Source: Streptomyces alfalfae (GTDB lineage Bacteria > Actinomycetota > Actinomycetes > Streptomycetales > Streptomycetaceae). From it: a stretch of DNA of 64,000 nucleotides. Shown piece by piece: positions 52,472 to 60,128 of this stretch. The translations under genes were made by a program, and so were the position numbers. Under the pieces are notes generated by a model. It did no database searches, was not told the origin of the DNA, and worked only from the letters and a program-made list of their open reading frames with translations. Position 1 is the first letter of the stretch. Each line of letters starts with the position of its first letter. The DNA lies in the NCBI RefSeq assembly GCF_004127445.1, contig NZ_QEXM01000043.1:1-64000 (forward strand), given 5' to 3'.

Positions 52472-52529
52472 AGGAGTATCTTTCGAGCTAGGCGGCGCTC
52501 ATATGGTAACCCGGTCGTCTTCGCGCCTC

Positions 52530-53252
52530 TCAACCGGCCGCTCCCGGCGGCCGTGAGGGGCTCCGGCCGGCCGCCGCACGCAGGGCCGAGCGGCACAGCG
52601 CGTCCGCGCGGCGGGTGGACTCCGGCAGCCGGTAGCGGGGTGTGAGGCACAGCGTGTGCGCGCAGGCCTGGTCGAGGGTCACCCGGTGGCCCGCGGAGAC
52701 GAAGACCGGCTTCACGCCCTCGCGGGTGCGCAGCGCGCGCCCGACCTCCTCCGCGCCGTCGAGCAGGGGCGAGGCGCTGCCGCGCGGCGCGGCCGGGGCC
52801 TCGTGGGTGAAGGTGAAGGGGTTCTTGGCCACGCCCATCGTCGGCAGGCCGGTCAGCACGCCGAGGTGGCTCGCGAGGCCGAAGCGGCGCGGGTGCGCGA
52901 CGCCGTAGCCGTCGCAGACGACGACGCCGGGGTCGGCGGTGAGCCGGGAGAGCGCGGCGAGCACGGTGGGGATCTCGCGGAAGGCCAGCAGGCCCGGCAC
53001 ATAGGGGAAGGCGACGGCGCCGACCGCGGTGGCCTCCTCGACGACGTCGAGCGTCGCCGCGTCGAGGACCACGACGGCGGCGGCCACCACGTCCCGCTCG
53101 TCGTCGTAGGCGACGTCCACGCCCGTCACGTGCCCGGTGCCGGGCGGCGGCCCCGAACCGTCGAGGAGGACGCGGGGCCGCAGCTCGTCCTGGACGGCCA
53201 GCGCCGTCTCGTCGTCGGTCGGCCACGCCTCGGGAAGTCGGTAATCGATCAC
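52530..53252 (-). CDS. nfi: Endonuclease V (deoxyinosine 3'-endonuclease)
   Basis: 240-aa repair nuclease that cuts one base 3' of deoxyinosine. The metal-binding acids are Asp in VTGVDVAYDD, Glu in AFREIPTVL and Asp in VVCDGYGVAHPRR. The core ends near residue 210 and a short Ala/Arg-rich tail follows. GTG 53252 is 8 nt after a TAGGCT -10 box and has no ribosome site, so a leaderless mRNA is likely. It is divergent from the NfeD gene. Confidence 0.92.
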   Translation of the reverse strand: MIDYRLPEAWPTDDETALAVQDELRPRVLLDGSGPPPGTGHVTGVDVAYDDERDVVAAAVVVLDAATLDVVEEATAVGAVAFPYVPGLLAFREIPTVLAALSRLTADPGVVVCDGYGVAHPRRFGLASHLGVLTGLPTMGVAKNPFTFTHEAPAAPRGSASPLLDGAEEVGRALRTREGVKPVFVSAGHRVTLDQACAHTLCLTPRYRLPESTRRADALCRSALRAAAGRSPSRPPGAAG

Positions 53253-53260
53253 GGGGCGGC

Positions 53261-53266
53261 AGCCTA
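53261..53266 (-). promoter_or_regulatory. -10 box TAGGCT of nfi, predicted leaderless start
   Basis: The box ends 8 nt before GTG 53252 on the minus strand. Confidence 0.45.
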
Positions 53267-53402
53267 GCGGGGGCCGCCCGTCCCGCCCACCGGCATCAAA
53301 GACGCGTAAAGATTGCCGGAATCCGGCAATGCGGGTGCCCGTCCGCGCATGACAGCCTCGGTCTGCACCGAGGCGGACCGCGATGGACGGGGGAATGGAC
53401 CG

Positions 53403-53918
53403 ATGACGATCTTTCTGGGTCTCGGCATCGCGGGAATCGTGCTGCTCGTGCTCTCGCTCGTCCTCGACGGGGTCCTCGAAGGGCTCTTCGACGGCGCGGG
53501 CGTCCTGGACGGTCTCTTCGACGGCCTCCTCTCGCTCCCGGTGATCGCCGGGTTCGTGTCCATGCTCGGCTTCGGCGGGGCGATCGTGCTCGGCACGACC
53601 GGCCTCGGCGCCGGAGCCGCCACCGCCGCGGGCGCCCTGGCCGGCGCCGGGGCGGGCTGGCTGACCTGGCGGACGACCCGCGCCCTGATGCGCGACCAGA
53701 CCGCGGCCACGCCGCGCGGCGACGACCTCGTGGGCGCCGCGGGGTCCGTGGTCACCGCGATCCCGGCCGACGGCTACGGCGAGGTGCTGCTGCCCCTCGC
53801 GGGCCAGCGCGTGAAGTTCGCCGCCCGCAGCTCCGCCGCCGTGGCGCGGGGCACCGAGGTCTGGGTCGAGTCGGCCCTGACGTCCACCTCGGTCGCGGTG
53901 CGCCCCGTGGAGCGCTGA
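53403..53918 (+). CDS. NfeD-like membrane protein
   Basis: 171 aa. Two transmembrane segments at about 3-22 and 50-80 are followed by an OB-fold domain (GAAGSVVTAIPADGYGEVLLPL, quoted only in part: VGAAGSVVTAIPADG). NfeD proteins pair with SPFH/flotillin proteins in membrane microdomains. The flotillin gene starts 75 bp downstream, supporting this. ATG 53403 has GGGGGA upstream. The DGLFDGL repeat near residue 25 is unusual. Confidence 0.82.
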   Translation: MTIFLGLGIAGIVLLVLSLVLDGVLEGLFDGAGVLDGLFDGLLSLPVIAGFVSMLGFGGAIVLGTTGLGAGAATAAGALAGAGAGWLTWRTTRALMRDQTAATPRGDDLVGAAGSVVTAIPADGYGEVLLPLAGQRVKFAARSSAAVARGTEVWVESALTSTSVAVRPVER

Positions 53919-53993
53919 ACCCGGGCGACACCGCGACCGCCCACCACCATGTAACCGATCTGCCGTCCCCGGGTGGCAGGGGGGAATGCGCAT

Positions 53994-55421
53994 ATGAGTC
54001 CAGTCCTGACCGCCGTCGTCGGAGTCGTCGTACTCCTCGTCCTGTTGGCGCTCGTCGTCATCACCCGTTACAAGGTCGCCGGGCCCAGCGAGGCCTTCAT
54101 CGTCACCGGGCGGCGCGGCAAGAAGTCCACCGACCCCGACACCGGCCGGGTGATGACCGACAACAGCGGCCAGAAGGTCGTGGTCGGCGGCGGCGTCTTC
54201 GTCGTGCCGTTCGTGCAGCAGAAGTTCACCCTCGACCTGTCCTCGCGGCACATCCCGATCGCGGTGCGCGGCGCCGTCACGCTGCGCGGCGTCAAGGCGA
54301 ACCTCGAAGGCGTCGCCATCGTCAAGGTCGGCGGCACCGAGGACTCCATACGCGCCGCCGCGCAGCGGTTCCTCGTGCAGCAGGACGGCATCGTCGGCTT
54401 CACCCAGGAAGTGCTCTCCGGGGCGCTGCGCTCGATCGTGGGCCGGATGTCGGTGGAGGACATCATCCGGGACCGCGCCGCCTTCGCCGGGCAGGTCGCG
54501 GAGGAGGCCGAGGCCAGCCTCTCCGGGCAGGGCCTGGTGCTCGACGCCTTCCAGATCCAGGACATCACCACCGAGGGCTCCTACCTGGAGGACCTCGGGC
54601 GCCCCGAGGCCGCCCGCGCCAAGCAGGAGGCGGACATCGCCGAGGCGGTGGCGCGCCGCGCCGCCGAGCAGGCGCGGCTGAAGGCCGAGGAGGAGATCGC
54701 GATCGCCCAGCGGACGTTCTACCTCAAGCAGGCCGAGATCAAGGCCGAGACGGACGAGGCCGCGGCGCGCGCCGGCGCCGCGGGGCCGCTCGCCGAGGCG
54801 GCCAGGCAGCAGGACGTCCTGACCGAGCAGGAGAAGGTCGCCCAGCGCCAGGCCGCGCTGACCGACCGCGAACTGGACACCAAGGTCCGCAAGCCCGCCG
54901 ACGCCGCGCGCTACCAGGCCGAGCAGGAGGCGGAGGCGCGCAGGATCAGCCTGGTCAAGCAGGCCGAGGCCGACGCCGAGCGGGCCCGTCTGACCGGTGA
55001 GGGCGAGAAGGCGCAGCGCGCGGCGCTGGCCGACGCCGTCCGTCTGGAGGGCGAGGCCGAGGCCGCCGCGATCGGCGCGAAGGGCTCCGCCGAGGCGGAG
55101 GCGATGCGCAAGAAGGCCGACGCGTTCACGCGGTACGGGGACGCGGCGATCCTGCAGATGCTCGTCGAGGTCCTGCCCAGCGTCGTCGCCAAGGCGTCGG
55201 AGCCGCTGAGCGCGGTCGACAAGATGACGGTGATCTCCACGGACGGGGCGAGCCAGCTGTCGCGTACGGTCGCCGACAACGTCGCCCAGGGCATGGAGCT
55301 GCTCACCTCCACCACGGGCGTCGACCTGGCCGAGCTGCTGAAGGGCCTCACCGGCGGCGGCAGCGGCTCCCCGAAGCCGGCCGGGACCCCGCCGAACGGC
55401 ACGATCAAGATCGGCGACTAG
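53994..55421 (+). CDS. Flotillin family protein (SPFH domain)
   Basis: 475-aa membrane scaffold. One N-terminal transmembrane helix (residues 3-22) precedes the SPFH/PHB domain (about 25-190). Residues 200-380 are a long Ala/Glu/Lys-rich coiled coil with EAEA repeats. The C-terminus is Gly/Ser/Pro-rich. Flotillins organise membrane microdomains, which in bacteria often depend on polyisoprenoids or hopanoids. ATG 53994 has GGGGGA upstream. It forms an operon with the NfeD gene and ends in a hairpin at 55434-55467. Confidence 0.92.
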   Translation: MSPVLTAVVGVVVLLVLLALVVITRYKVAGPSEAFIVTGRRGKKSTDPDTGRVMTDNSGQKVVVGGGVFVVPFVQQKFTLDLSSRHIPIAVRGAVTLRGVKANLEGVAIVKVGGTEDSIRAAAQRFLVQQDGIVGFTQEVLSGALRSIVGRMSVEDIIRDRAAFAGQVAEEAEASLSGQGLVLDAFQIQDITTEGSYLEDLGRPEAARAKQEADIAEAVARRAAEQARLKAEEEIAIAQRTFYLKQAEIKAETDEAAARAGAAGPLAEAARQQDVLTEQEKVAQRQAALTDRELDTKVRKPADAARYQAEQEAEARRISLVKQAEADAERARLTGEGEKAQRAALADAVRLEGEAEAAAIGAKGSAEAEAMRKKADAFTRYGDAAILQMLVEVLPSVVAKASEPLSAVDKMTVISTDGASQLSRTVADNVAQGMELLTSTTGVDLAELLKGLTGGGSGSPKPAGTPPNGTIKIGD

Positions 55422-55433
55422 CCGGTCCGCTCC

Positions 55434-55467
55434 GCGAGGCCACCGGCCCCACGGCCGGTAGCCTCGC
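55434..55467 (+). terminator. Hairpin overlapping the -10 box of the next gene
   Basis: A 15-bp stem with one mismatch and a CCAC loop. It lies after the flotillin stop and contains TAGCCT (55459-55464), the likely -10 box of the YciI-like gene 7 nt later. Terminator and promoter therefore share bases. Confidence 0.65.
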
Positions 55468-55471
55468 GATC

Positions 55472-55771
55472 ATGTTTGTTCTCGAACTCCGCTACACCGT
55501 GCCCCTCTCCACCGTCGACGCACACCTGCCGGCGCACGTCGCCTGGCTCGACGAGCTCTACGAAGCCGGGGTCGTCATCGCGTCGGGGCGCAAGAACCCG
55601 CGCGACGGCGGCGTGCTCATCGCCGTCGCGCCGGACCGCGCCCGCGTCGAGGAGATCGTCGCCTCCGACCCGTTCACGCGGGCGGGGGTCTGCGAGTACC
55701 GCGTCACCGAGTTCTGTGCGACGAGGACGGCGCCGGCGCTGGCCTCCTACCAGGAGCGGCTTCCCGCGTGA
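55472..55771 (+). CDS. YciI family protein
   Basis: 99-aa dimeric alpha-beta barrel protein. The YciI signature is present: VAWLDELYEAG, ASGRKNPRDGGVLIA, and DPFTRAGVCEYRV. The usual His-Asp pair is partly kept at VDAHLPAHVAWLDEL. Function of most members is unknown. The transcript appears leaderless. It converges with the BNR-repeat gene. Confidence 0.88.
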   Translation: MFVLELRYTVPLSTVDAHLPAHVAWLDELYEAGVVIASGRKNPRDGGVLIAVAPDRARVEEIVASDPFTRAGVCEYRVTEFCATRTAPALASYQERLPA

Positions 55772-55772
55772 C

Positions 55773-55797
55773 GCGCGGCGCGGGTGGTCAGCCGCGC
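55773..55797. terminator. Hairpin in the YciI/BNR convergent gap
   Basis: A 7-bp stem GCGCGGC/GCCGCGC spans the 16-bp gap and the last codons of the BNR gene. Confidence 0.4.
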
Positions 55798-56897
55798 TCC
55801 AGGCGGGCGATCCGGCCCTTCTCTCCCGCCGCCCAGCAGCCCTTGGCGCCCGCGCAGTCCACGGTGTCGTAGGAGCCGGGGTCGACCGTGCGCCAGGTCC
55901 GGCCGCCGTCCGACGTGACGTCGGTGCCGGTCGGGCCGACCGCGAGGGCGGTGGCGCGGCTGTGCGGGAGGAACGCGACGCCCGAGCGGTAGGCGGCCGG
56001 CGGCTGCCCGGCAGGGCGCCAGGTGCGGCCGCCGTCGCGGGTGGTGGCCGCCGCCTTCGGCGACGCCTGGTCGGCGCGGTGGTCGCCGCCGACCGCGATG
56101 CCGTGCGTACGGTCGCGGAAGGCGAGGCCGAAGACGCCGCGGGCCGGGTCGCCCGCCGGGGCCGGCACGTCGGTGGCCCGCCAGGTCAGGCCGCGGTCGG
56201 CGGAGTGCAGGACCCGTGCGCGGGCCGCGCCGCCGGTGGCCAGCCAGACGTCCCGCGGGCCCGAGCCGACCAGGCACTGGCCGCTCGCCGCGAACGCCGC
56301 CTCGCCCTGCTGCGCCGCGGGCATGCCGGTGTTCGGCAGGACCTTCCACGAGCGGCCGCCGTCGGCGGTGGACAGGATGCGGTACCTGCCGTCGACCGGG
56401 TCGCTCACGGCCAGGCCATGGCGGCGGTCGAAGAAGGTCATGCAGTCGTAGAACGCCCGGGAGTCGGTGTTCCGGAAGGACTCCGTCCAGGTCGCGCCGC
56501 CGTCGTCGGTGCGCAGCACCCGGGAGGCCTCGCCCTCGCCGATGGCCAGCACCACCGCGCGACGGCCGTCGAAGGCCTCCACGTCCCGGAACTCCAGGCT
56601 TCCGGCGCCGGGCGGGGACACATCGCGCCACGTCCGGCCGCCGTCGGAGGTGCGCAGCACGGTGCCCTTGGCGCCGGCCACCCAGGCCGTGTCACGGCTG
56701 ACGGCGGCCAGTCCGCGGAACCGCGCGTCGCTGCCGCTCTCCTTGAGCTGCCAGCTCAGACCCCCTGCGAAGGGGTGCTCCTGGCCTCCGGTGCGCGCCT
56801 GCGCGGGGGCCGTGAGCACGGCTCCCGCGAGCGCCGCCCCGCACAGTCCCGCGAGCACCGTGCGCCTCATCGACTTCGACTTCCCCTTGGGCCTCAT
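55788..56897 (-). CDS. Exported BNR/Asp-box repeat protein (oxidoreductase or sialidase-like beta-propeller)
   Basis: 369-aa secreted protein. A signal peptide ends near residue 35 (TAPAQA). Six Asp-box motifs are visible: SDGGRTW, DDGGATW, ADGGRSW, ADRGLTW, RDGGRTW and SDGGRTW. They mark a six- or seven-bladed propeller like Ycf48 or WD40/sialidase folds. No sialidase catalytic arginine triad is obvious, so binding rather than hydrolysis is likely. TAGCTT lies 8 nt before ATG 56897. Confidence 0.83.
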   Translation of the reverse strand: MRPKGKSKSMRRTVLAGLCGAALAGAVLTAPAQARTGGQEHPFAGGLSWQLKESGSDARFRGLAAVSRDTAWVAGAKGTVLRTSDGGRTWRDVSPPGAGSLEFRDVEAFDGRRAVVLAIGEGEASRVLRTDDGGATWTESFRNTDSRAFYDCMTFFDRRHGLAVSDPVDGRYRILSTADGGRSWKVLPNTGMPAAQQGEAAFAASGQCLVGSGPRDVWLATGGAARARVLHSADRGLTWRATDVPAPAGDPARGVFGLAFRDRTHGIAVGGDHRADQASPKAAATTRDGGRTWRPAGQPPAAYRSGVAFLPHSRATALAVGPTGTDVTSDGGRTWRTVDPGSYDTVDCAGAKGCWAAGEKGRIARLERG

Positions 56898-56905
56898 GGC
56901 GGGCG

Positions 56906-56911
56906 AAGCTA
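56906..56911 (-). promoter_or_regulatory. -10 box TAGCTT of the BNR gene, predicted leaderless start
   Basis: The box ends 8 nt before ATG 56897 on the minus strand. Confidence 0.45.
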
Positions 56912-57111
56912 GCCGACGCGCCGGGGCTCGTCCAGATGGCCTGAAGGGGTCCCTCGCGCGGTGGCCGGCGGGAACCGCCGGGGCCTCCACGGTGTCGCGG
57001 TGACAGAGGTCACTCGGTCCCACTCGCTCCGCGTGTGCACGGATTCCGTCATTCCGTCGTCTATCCAAGTGTCGACCCCAGTCGTCCAGCAGTTCAGTGA
57101 GGGAGCAGGCG

Positions 57112-57528
57112 TTGTCCACCGTCATCGAGCAAGCCGTAGAGGCCCGCCTGGTCGCCGCCGCGCCGCGGATGCAGACCATTCCCGCGACCCTGCACTACGA
57201 CCGGCGCGACCCCTTCGCCGTACGGATGGGCTTCCCCGCCCCGGCGACCCTGGAAGGCGTCGAGGTCAGCTGGACGTTCGCCCGCGACCTGCTCGTCCAG
57301 GGCGCGGAGCGCGCGGCGGGCGACGGCGACGTCCGGGTGCGCCCGTACGGCTTCGACCGCACGGTCGTGGAGTTCCACGCGCCCGAGGGCACGGCGATCG
57401 TCCACGTCCGCACCGGGGAGCTGCGCGGCTTCCTGCACCGCACGACGGTCCTCGTGCCGCTCGGCCAGGAGCACCGCCACGTCGACCTCGACGCGGACCT
57501 GGCCGCGCTGATGCGGGACGCCTGCTAG
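57112..57528 (+). CDS. ssgD: SsgA-like sporulation/cell division protein (SsgD type)
   Basis: 138-aa SALP family protein found only in morphologically complex actinomycetes. Family marks include PATLHYDRRDPFAVRMGF, the ATLEGVEVSWTFARDLL strand and VVEFHAPEGTAIVHV. SALPs guide septum and wall synthesis; SsgD is linked to lateral wall integrity. TTG 57112 has GGGAG 6 nt upstream and is preferred over GTG 57097. The D assignment rests on remembered similarity and position near SCO6722 and is less sure than the family. Confidence 0.85.
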   Translation: MSTVIEQAVEARLVAAAPRMQTIPATLHYDRRDPFAVRMGFPAPATLEGVEVSWTFARDLLVQGAERAAGDGDVRVRPYGFDRTVVEFHAPEGTAIVHVRTGELRGFLHRTTVLVPLGQEHRHVDLDADLAALMRDAC

Positions 57529-57979
57529 CCGCCTCCCCCGTCACCTCCGCCGGGCGAGCGGGCGGCCTCGGCGGCCCGCCTCGTGCGGCAGCGCGGACCG
57601 CGAGGGTGGAGGTCGGGCCCTCCGGTGAACCTGTCCCGCTCCGGGCTCCACGCGAGCGGAAAGAGCCTGGCGGGCAGCGACAGCGTGCCGTGGCGCACGG
57701 CGCCTCCTCGTGCGGGGACGGCGGGGCGCCTCGGCCGACGCCCTCCCTGGACGGCGGGCCCCTCGGGCGGCGGGGGCCTCCCGGGCAAAGGGCCCCTCCA
57801 ACGACGGGGGCCTCCCCGGACGGCGAGACTTCCCCGGAAGGCAGGGGGTCACTCGGGCGACGGGACCTCTGCCGGGAGCTCTCTGGACAGCAGCCCCTCG
57901 GGCGGCGGGGCCTCCCGGGCCGTAGGCCCCCCGGACCGGACCTCCCGAGCAAAGGACCTCGCGTACGACGAGTCCCTCC

Positions 57980-58146
57980 GGCACGACGGGTCCCACCCCG
58001 TACGCGGAGACCTACTGCACGACGGGTCCCACCCCGCACCACGGAGACCCACCGCACGACAGGCCCGTCCCGCACCACGGAGACCCACCGCACGACAGGC
58101 CCGTCCCGCACCACGGAGACCCACCGCACGACAGTCTTGTCCCGCA
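57980..58146. repeat. 36-bp tandem repeat, about 4.5 copies
   Basis: Copies start at 57980, 58016, 58052, 58088 and 58124. The units at 58052 and 58088 are identical, the outer ones diverge. There are no spacers, so it is not a CRISPR. On the minus strand it could read as a 12-residue repeat. Confidence 0.92.
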
Positions 58147-58210
58147 CGGCGGGGCTTCCCACCCGACAGGCCCCCCCGCCCGACGGGACCTCCCACCCGA
58201 CGTTAATCCG

Positions 58211-58239
58211 TTGACACCCGTCACAGCCCCTCGTACGTT
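58211..58239 (+). promoter_or_regulatory. Consensus sigma-HrdB-type promoter
   Basis: TTGACA at 58211-58216, a 17-bp spacer and TACGTT at 58234-58239. Transcription should start near 58246, leaving a leader of about 230 nt before the ABC-F gene. Confidence 0.85.
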
Positions 58240-58291
58240 GTCAAAGGTTCTGTTGCCGTCGATAGGAGAAGGACGTTGCTCGTCTGAGGTC

Positions 58292-58441
58292 ATGAGACAC
58301 CGCGTCACGCAGCCCTCCGCTGCCGTGTACGCCGCGTGTGCGACCTCGGCGCATGAGCCGTCCCGTCTGCCCCGGCACAGGCCATTTCCTTCTCTCTCCG
58401 GCCTCACCCCCGCCGCGGTGTCTCGAACGCGTTTGCCCTGA
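58292..58441 (+). CDS. Possible leader ORF upstream of ABC-F gene (49 aa)
   Basis: ATG 58292 opens a 49-codon frame ending 33 bp before the ABC-F start. It begins MRHRVTQPSAAVYAACAT. GAGG lies only 2 nt upstream, so the ribosome site is not ideal. Just before it, AGGAG (58264-58268) serves a TTG-CTC-GTC-TGA minimal ORF at 58276. Either could be a stalling leader controlling the ABC-F gene. No homologue is claimed. Confidence 0.4.
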   Translation: MRHRVTQPSAAVYAACATSAHEPSRLPRHRPFPSLSGLTPAAVSRTRLP

Positions 58442-58474
58442 CCGCGCTCCACACCACGCAACCGCGAGGCCCAT

Positions 58475-60118
58475 ATGTCCACCCACCCCACCTCCGTCAC
58501 CGTCACGTCGCTCGACTTCACCTGGCCCGACGGGACCCGCGTCTTCGACGGCCTCCAGATGGCCTTCGGCCCCGGCAGGACCGGGCTCATCGGCGTCAAC
58601 GGCTCGGGCAAGTCCACCCTGCTGAAGCTGATCGCCGGGGAGCTCGCCCCCACCGACGGCGCCGTCAAGGTCGCCGGCGAGGTCGGCCGGCTGCCGCAGA
58701 GCGTCACCCTCGACACCGGCCTCCGCGTCGACGACGTGCTCGGCATCGCCGCCACCCGCGCCGCGCTGCACGCCATCGAGGCGGGCGACGCGAGCGAGGA
58801 GCACTTCGCCGCCGTCGGCGACGACTGGGACGTCGAGGAGCGCGCCCTCGCCACCCTCGACCAGCTCGGGCTCGGCCACATCGGCCTCGACCGCACCACG
58901 GGCGAGGTGTCGGGCGGCGAGTCGGTGCTGCTGCGCCTCGCCGCGCTGCTGCTGCGCAAACCGGACGTGCTCCTGCTCGACGAGCCGACCAACAACCTCG
59001 ACCTGTTCGCGCGCCGACGGCTGTACGCGGCCGTCGAGGCGTGGTCCGGGGTCCTCGTCGTGGTCAGCCACGACCGCGAACTCCTCGACCTGGTCGACCA
59101 GATCGCCGATCTGCGCGAGGGCGAGGTCACCTGGTACGGCGGGAACTTCTCGTCGTACGAGGAAGCCCTCTCCGTGGAGCAGGAGGCGGCGGAGCGCATG
59201 GTGCGCGTCGCCGAGTCCGACCTGCGCAAGCAGAAGCGCGAACTGGCCGACGCCCAGGTCAAGTTGGCCCGCCGCAAGCGGTACGGCCAGAAGATGTGGG
59301 ACCAGAAGCGCGAGCCGAAGATCATCATGGGTGCCCGCAAACGGGCCGCCCAGGAGTCCGCGGGCAAGCACCGCATCCTGCACGAGGAGAAGCTCGCCGA
59401 GGCCAAGGAACGCCTCGACGACGCCGTGGAGGCGGTGCGGGACGACGACGAGATCCGCGTCGACCTGCCGCAGACCCTCGTGCACCCCGGGCGCACGGTC
59501 CTGACCCTCAACGGCCTCGACATGCGCTACGGGGCCCGGGTGAAGGGCGTGTTCGAGCTGCGCGGTCCCGAGCGGATCGCGCTGGTCGGACGCAACGGGG
59601 CCGGCAAGACCACGCTCCTGCGGACCATCGCGGGAGAGCTCGACGCGGTCTCCGGCGAGGCGCTGGCGCACGTGCCGCTGCGCTTCCTGCCGCAGCGCCT
59701 CGACGTGCTCGACGACGAGCTGACCGTCGCCGAGAACGTGGCCGCGCACGCGCCCGACGCGACGAACAACCGGATCAGGGCGCGGCTCGCCCGGTTCCTC
59801 TTCAAGGGGGCCAAGGCGGACCAGCGGGCGGCCACCCTCTCGGGCGGTGAGCGCTTCCGCGCGGCGCTCGCGGCACTGCTGCTCGCCGAGCCCGCGCCGC
59901 AGCTCCTCATGCTCGACGAGCCGACGAACAACCTGGACATGGCGAGCGTCAAGCAGCTGTCGACGGCCCTGGAGTCGTACCAGGGGGCGCTGATCGTGGC
60001 CAGCCACGACCTGCCGTTCCTCGAATCCCTCGGCATCACGCGCTGGCTGCACATGGACGGAGAGCTGACCGAGATCACCCAGAAAAAGAAGACAGGAGCT
60101 GTCGGGTATCCCGTCTAG
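58475..60118 (+). CDS. ABC-F family ATPase, antibiotic-resistance-like
   Basis: 547-aa twin-ATPase ribosome-protection-type protein with no membrane segments. Domain 1 has GVNGSGKST and VSGGESVLLRL; domain 2 has GRNGAGKTT and LSGGERFRAALAAL. Both Walker B boxes end LLDEPTNNLD or similar. The interdomain arm (about residues 250-320) is Lys/Arg-rich with KQKRELADAQVKLARRKR. The long leader and consensus promoter suggest drug-inducible control. GAGG is 5 nt before ATG 58475. The UvrA-like gene follows 10 bp later. Which drug it counters is unknown. Confidence 0.9.
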   Translation: MSTHPTSVTVTSLDFTWPDGTRVFDGLQMAFGPGRTGLIGVNGSGKSTLLKLIAGELAPTDGAVKVAGEVGRLPQSVTLDTGLRVDDVLGIAATRAALHAIEAGDASEEHFAAVGDDWDVEERALATLDQLGLGHIGLDRTTGEVSGGESVLLRLAALLLRKPDVLLLDEPTNNLDLFARRRLYAAVEAWSGVLVVVSHDRELLDLVDQIADLREGEVTWYGGNFSSYEEALSVEQEAAERMVRVAESDLRKQKRELADAQVKLARRKRYGQKMWDQKREPKIIMGARKRAAQESAGKHRILHEEKLAEAKERLDDAVEAVRDDDEIRVDLPQTLVHPGRTVLTLNGLDMRYGARVKGVFELRGPERIALVGRNGAGKTTLLRTIAGELDAVSGEALAHVPLRFLPQRLDVLDDELTVAENVAAHAPDATNNRIRARLARFLFKGAKADQRAATLSGGERFRAALAALLLAEPAPQLLMLDEPTNNLDMASVKQLSTALESYQGALIVASHDLPFLESLGITRWLHMDGELTEITQKKKTGAVGYPV

Positions 60119-60121
60119 CTT
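60116..60121 (+). promoter_or_regulatory. -10-like box TAGCTT before the UvrA-like gene
   Basis: It begins at the ABC-F stop codon and ends 7 nt before ATG 60129. It may give an extra leaderless transcript, but no -35 is seen. Confidence 0.3.
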
Positions 60122-60128
60122 CGCCAGC

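Larger units (their letters stand above)
57529..58474. other. Long repeat-rich intergenic region
   Basis: 946 bp. The first 450 bp are GC-rich with degenerate GGCCTCCC-type repeats and open frames in several phases, which is a composition effect. The 36-bp tandem repeats follow at 57980-58146. The last 260 bp hold a consensus promoter and the leader of the ABC-F gene. Confidence 0.8.

Noticed and set aside
57980..58146. CRISPR array
   Set aside because: The repeats are contiguous with no spacers and no cas gene is nearby.
57266..58162. Repetitive minus-strand protein across the 36-bp repeats
   Set aside because: Several frames are open, no ribosome site is evident and the rest is low-complexity Arg/Gly/Pro; kept only as a possibility in a finding.
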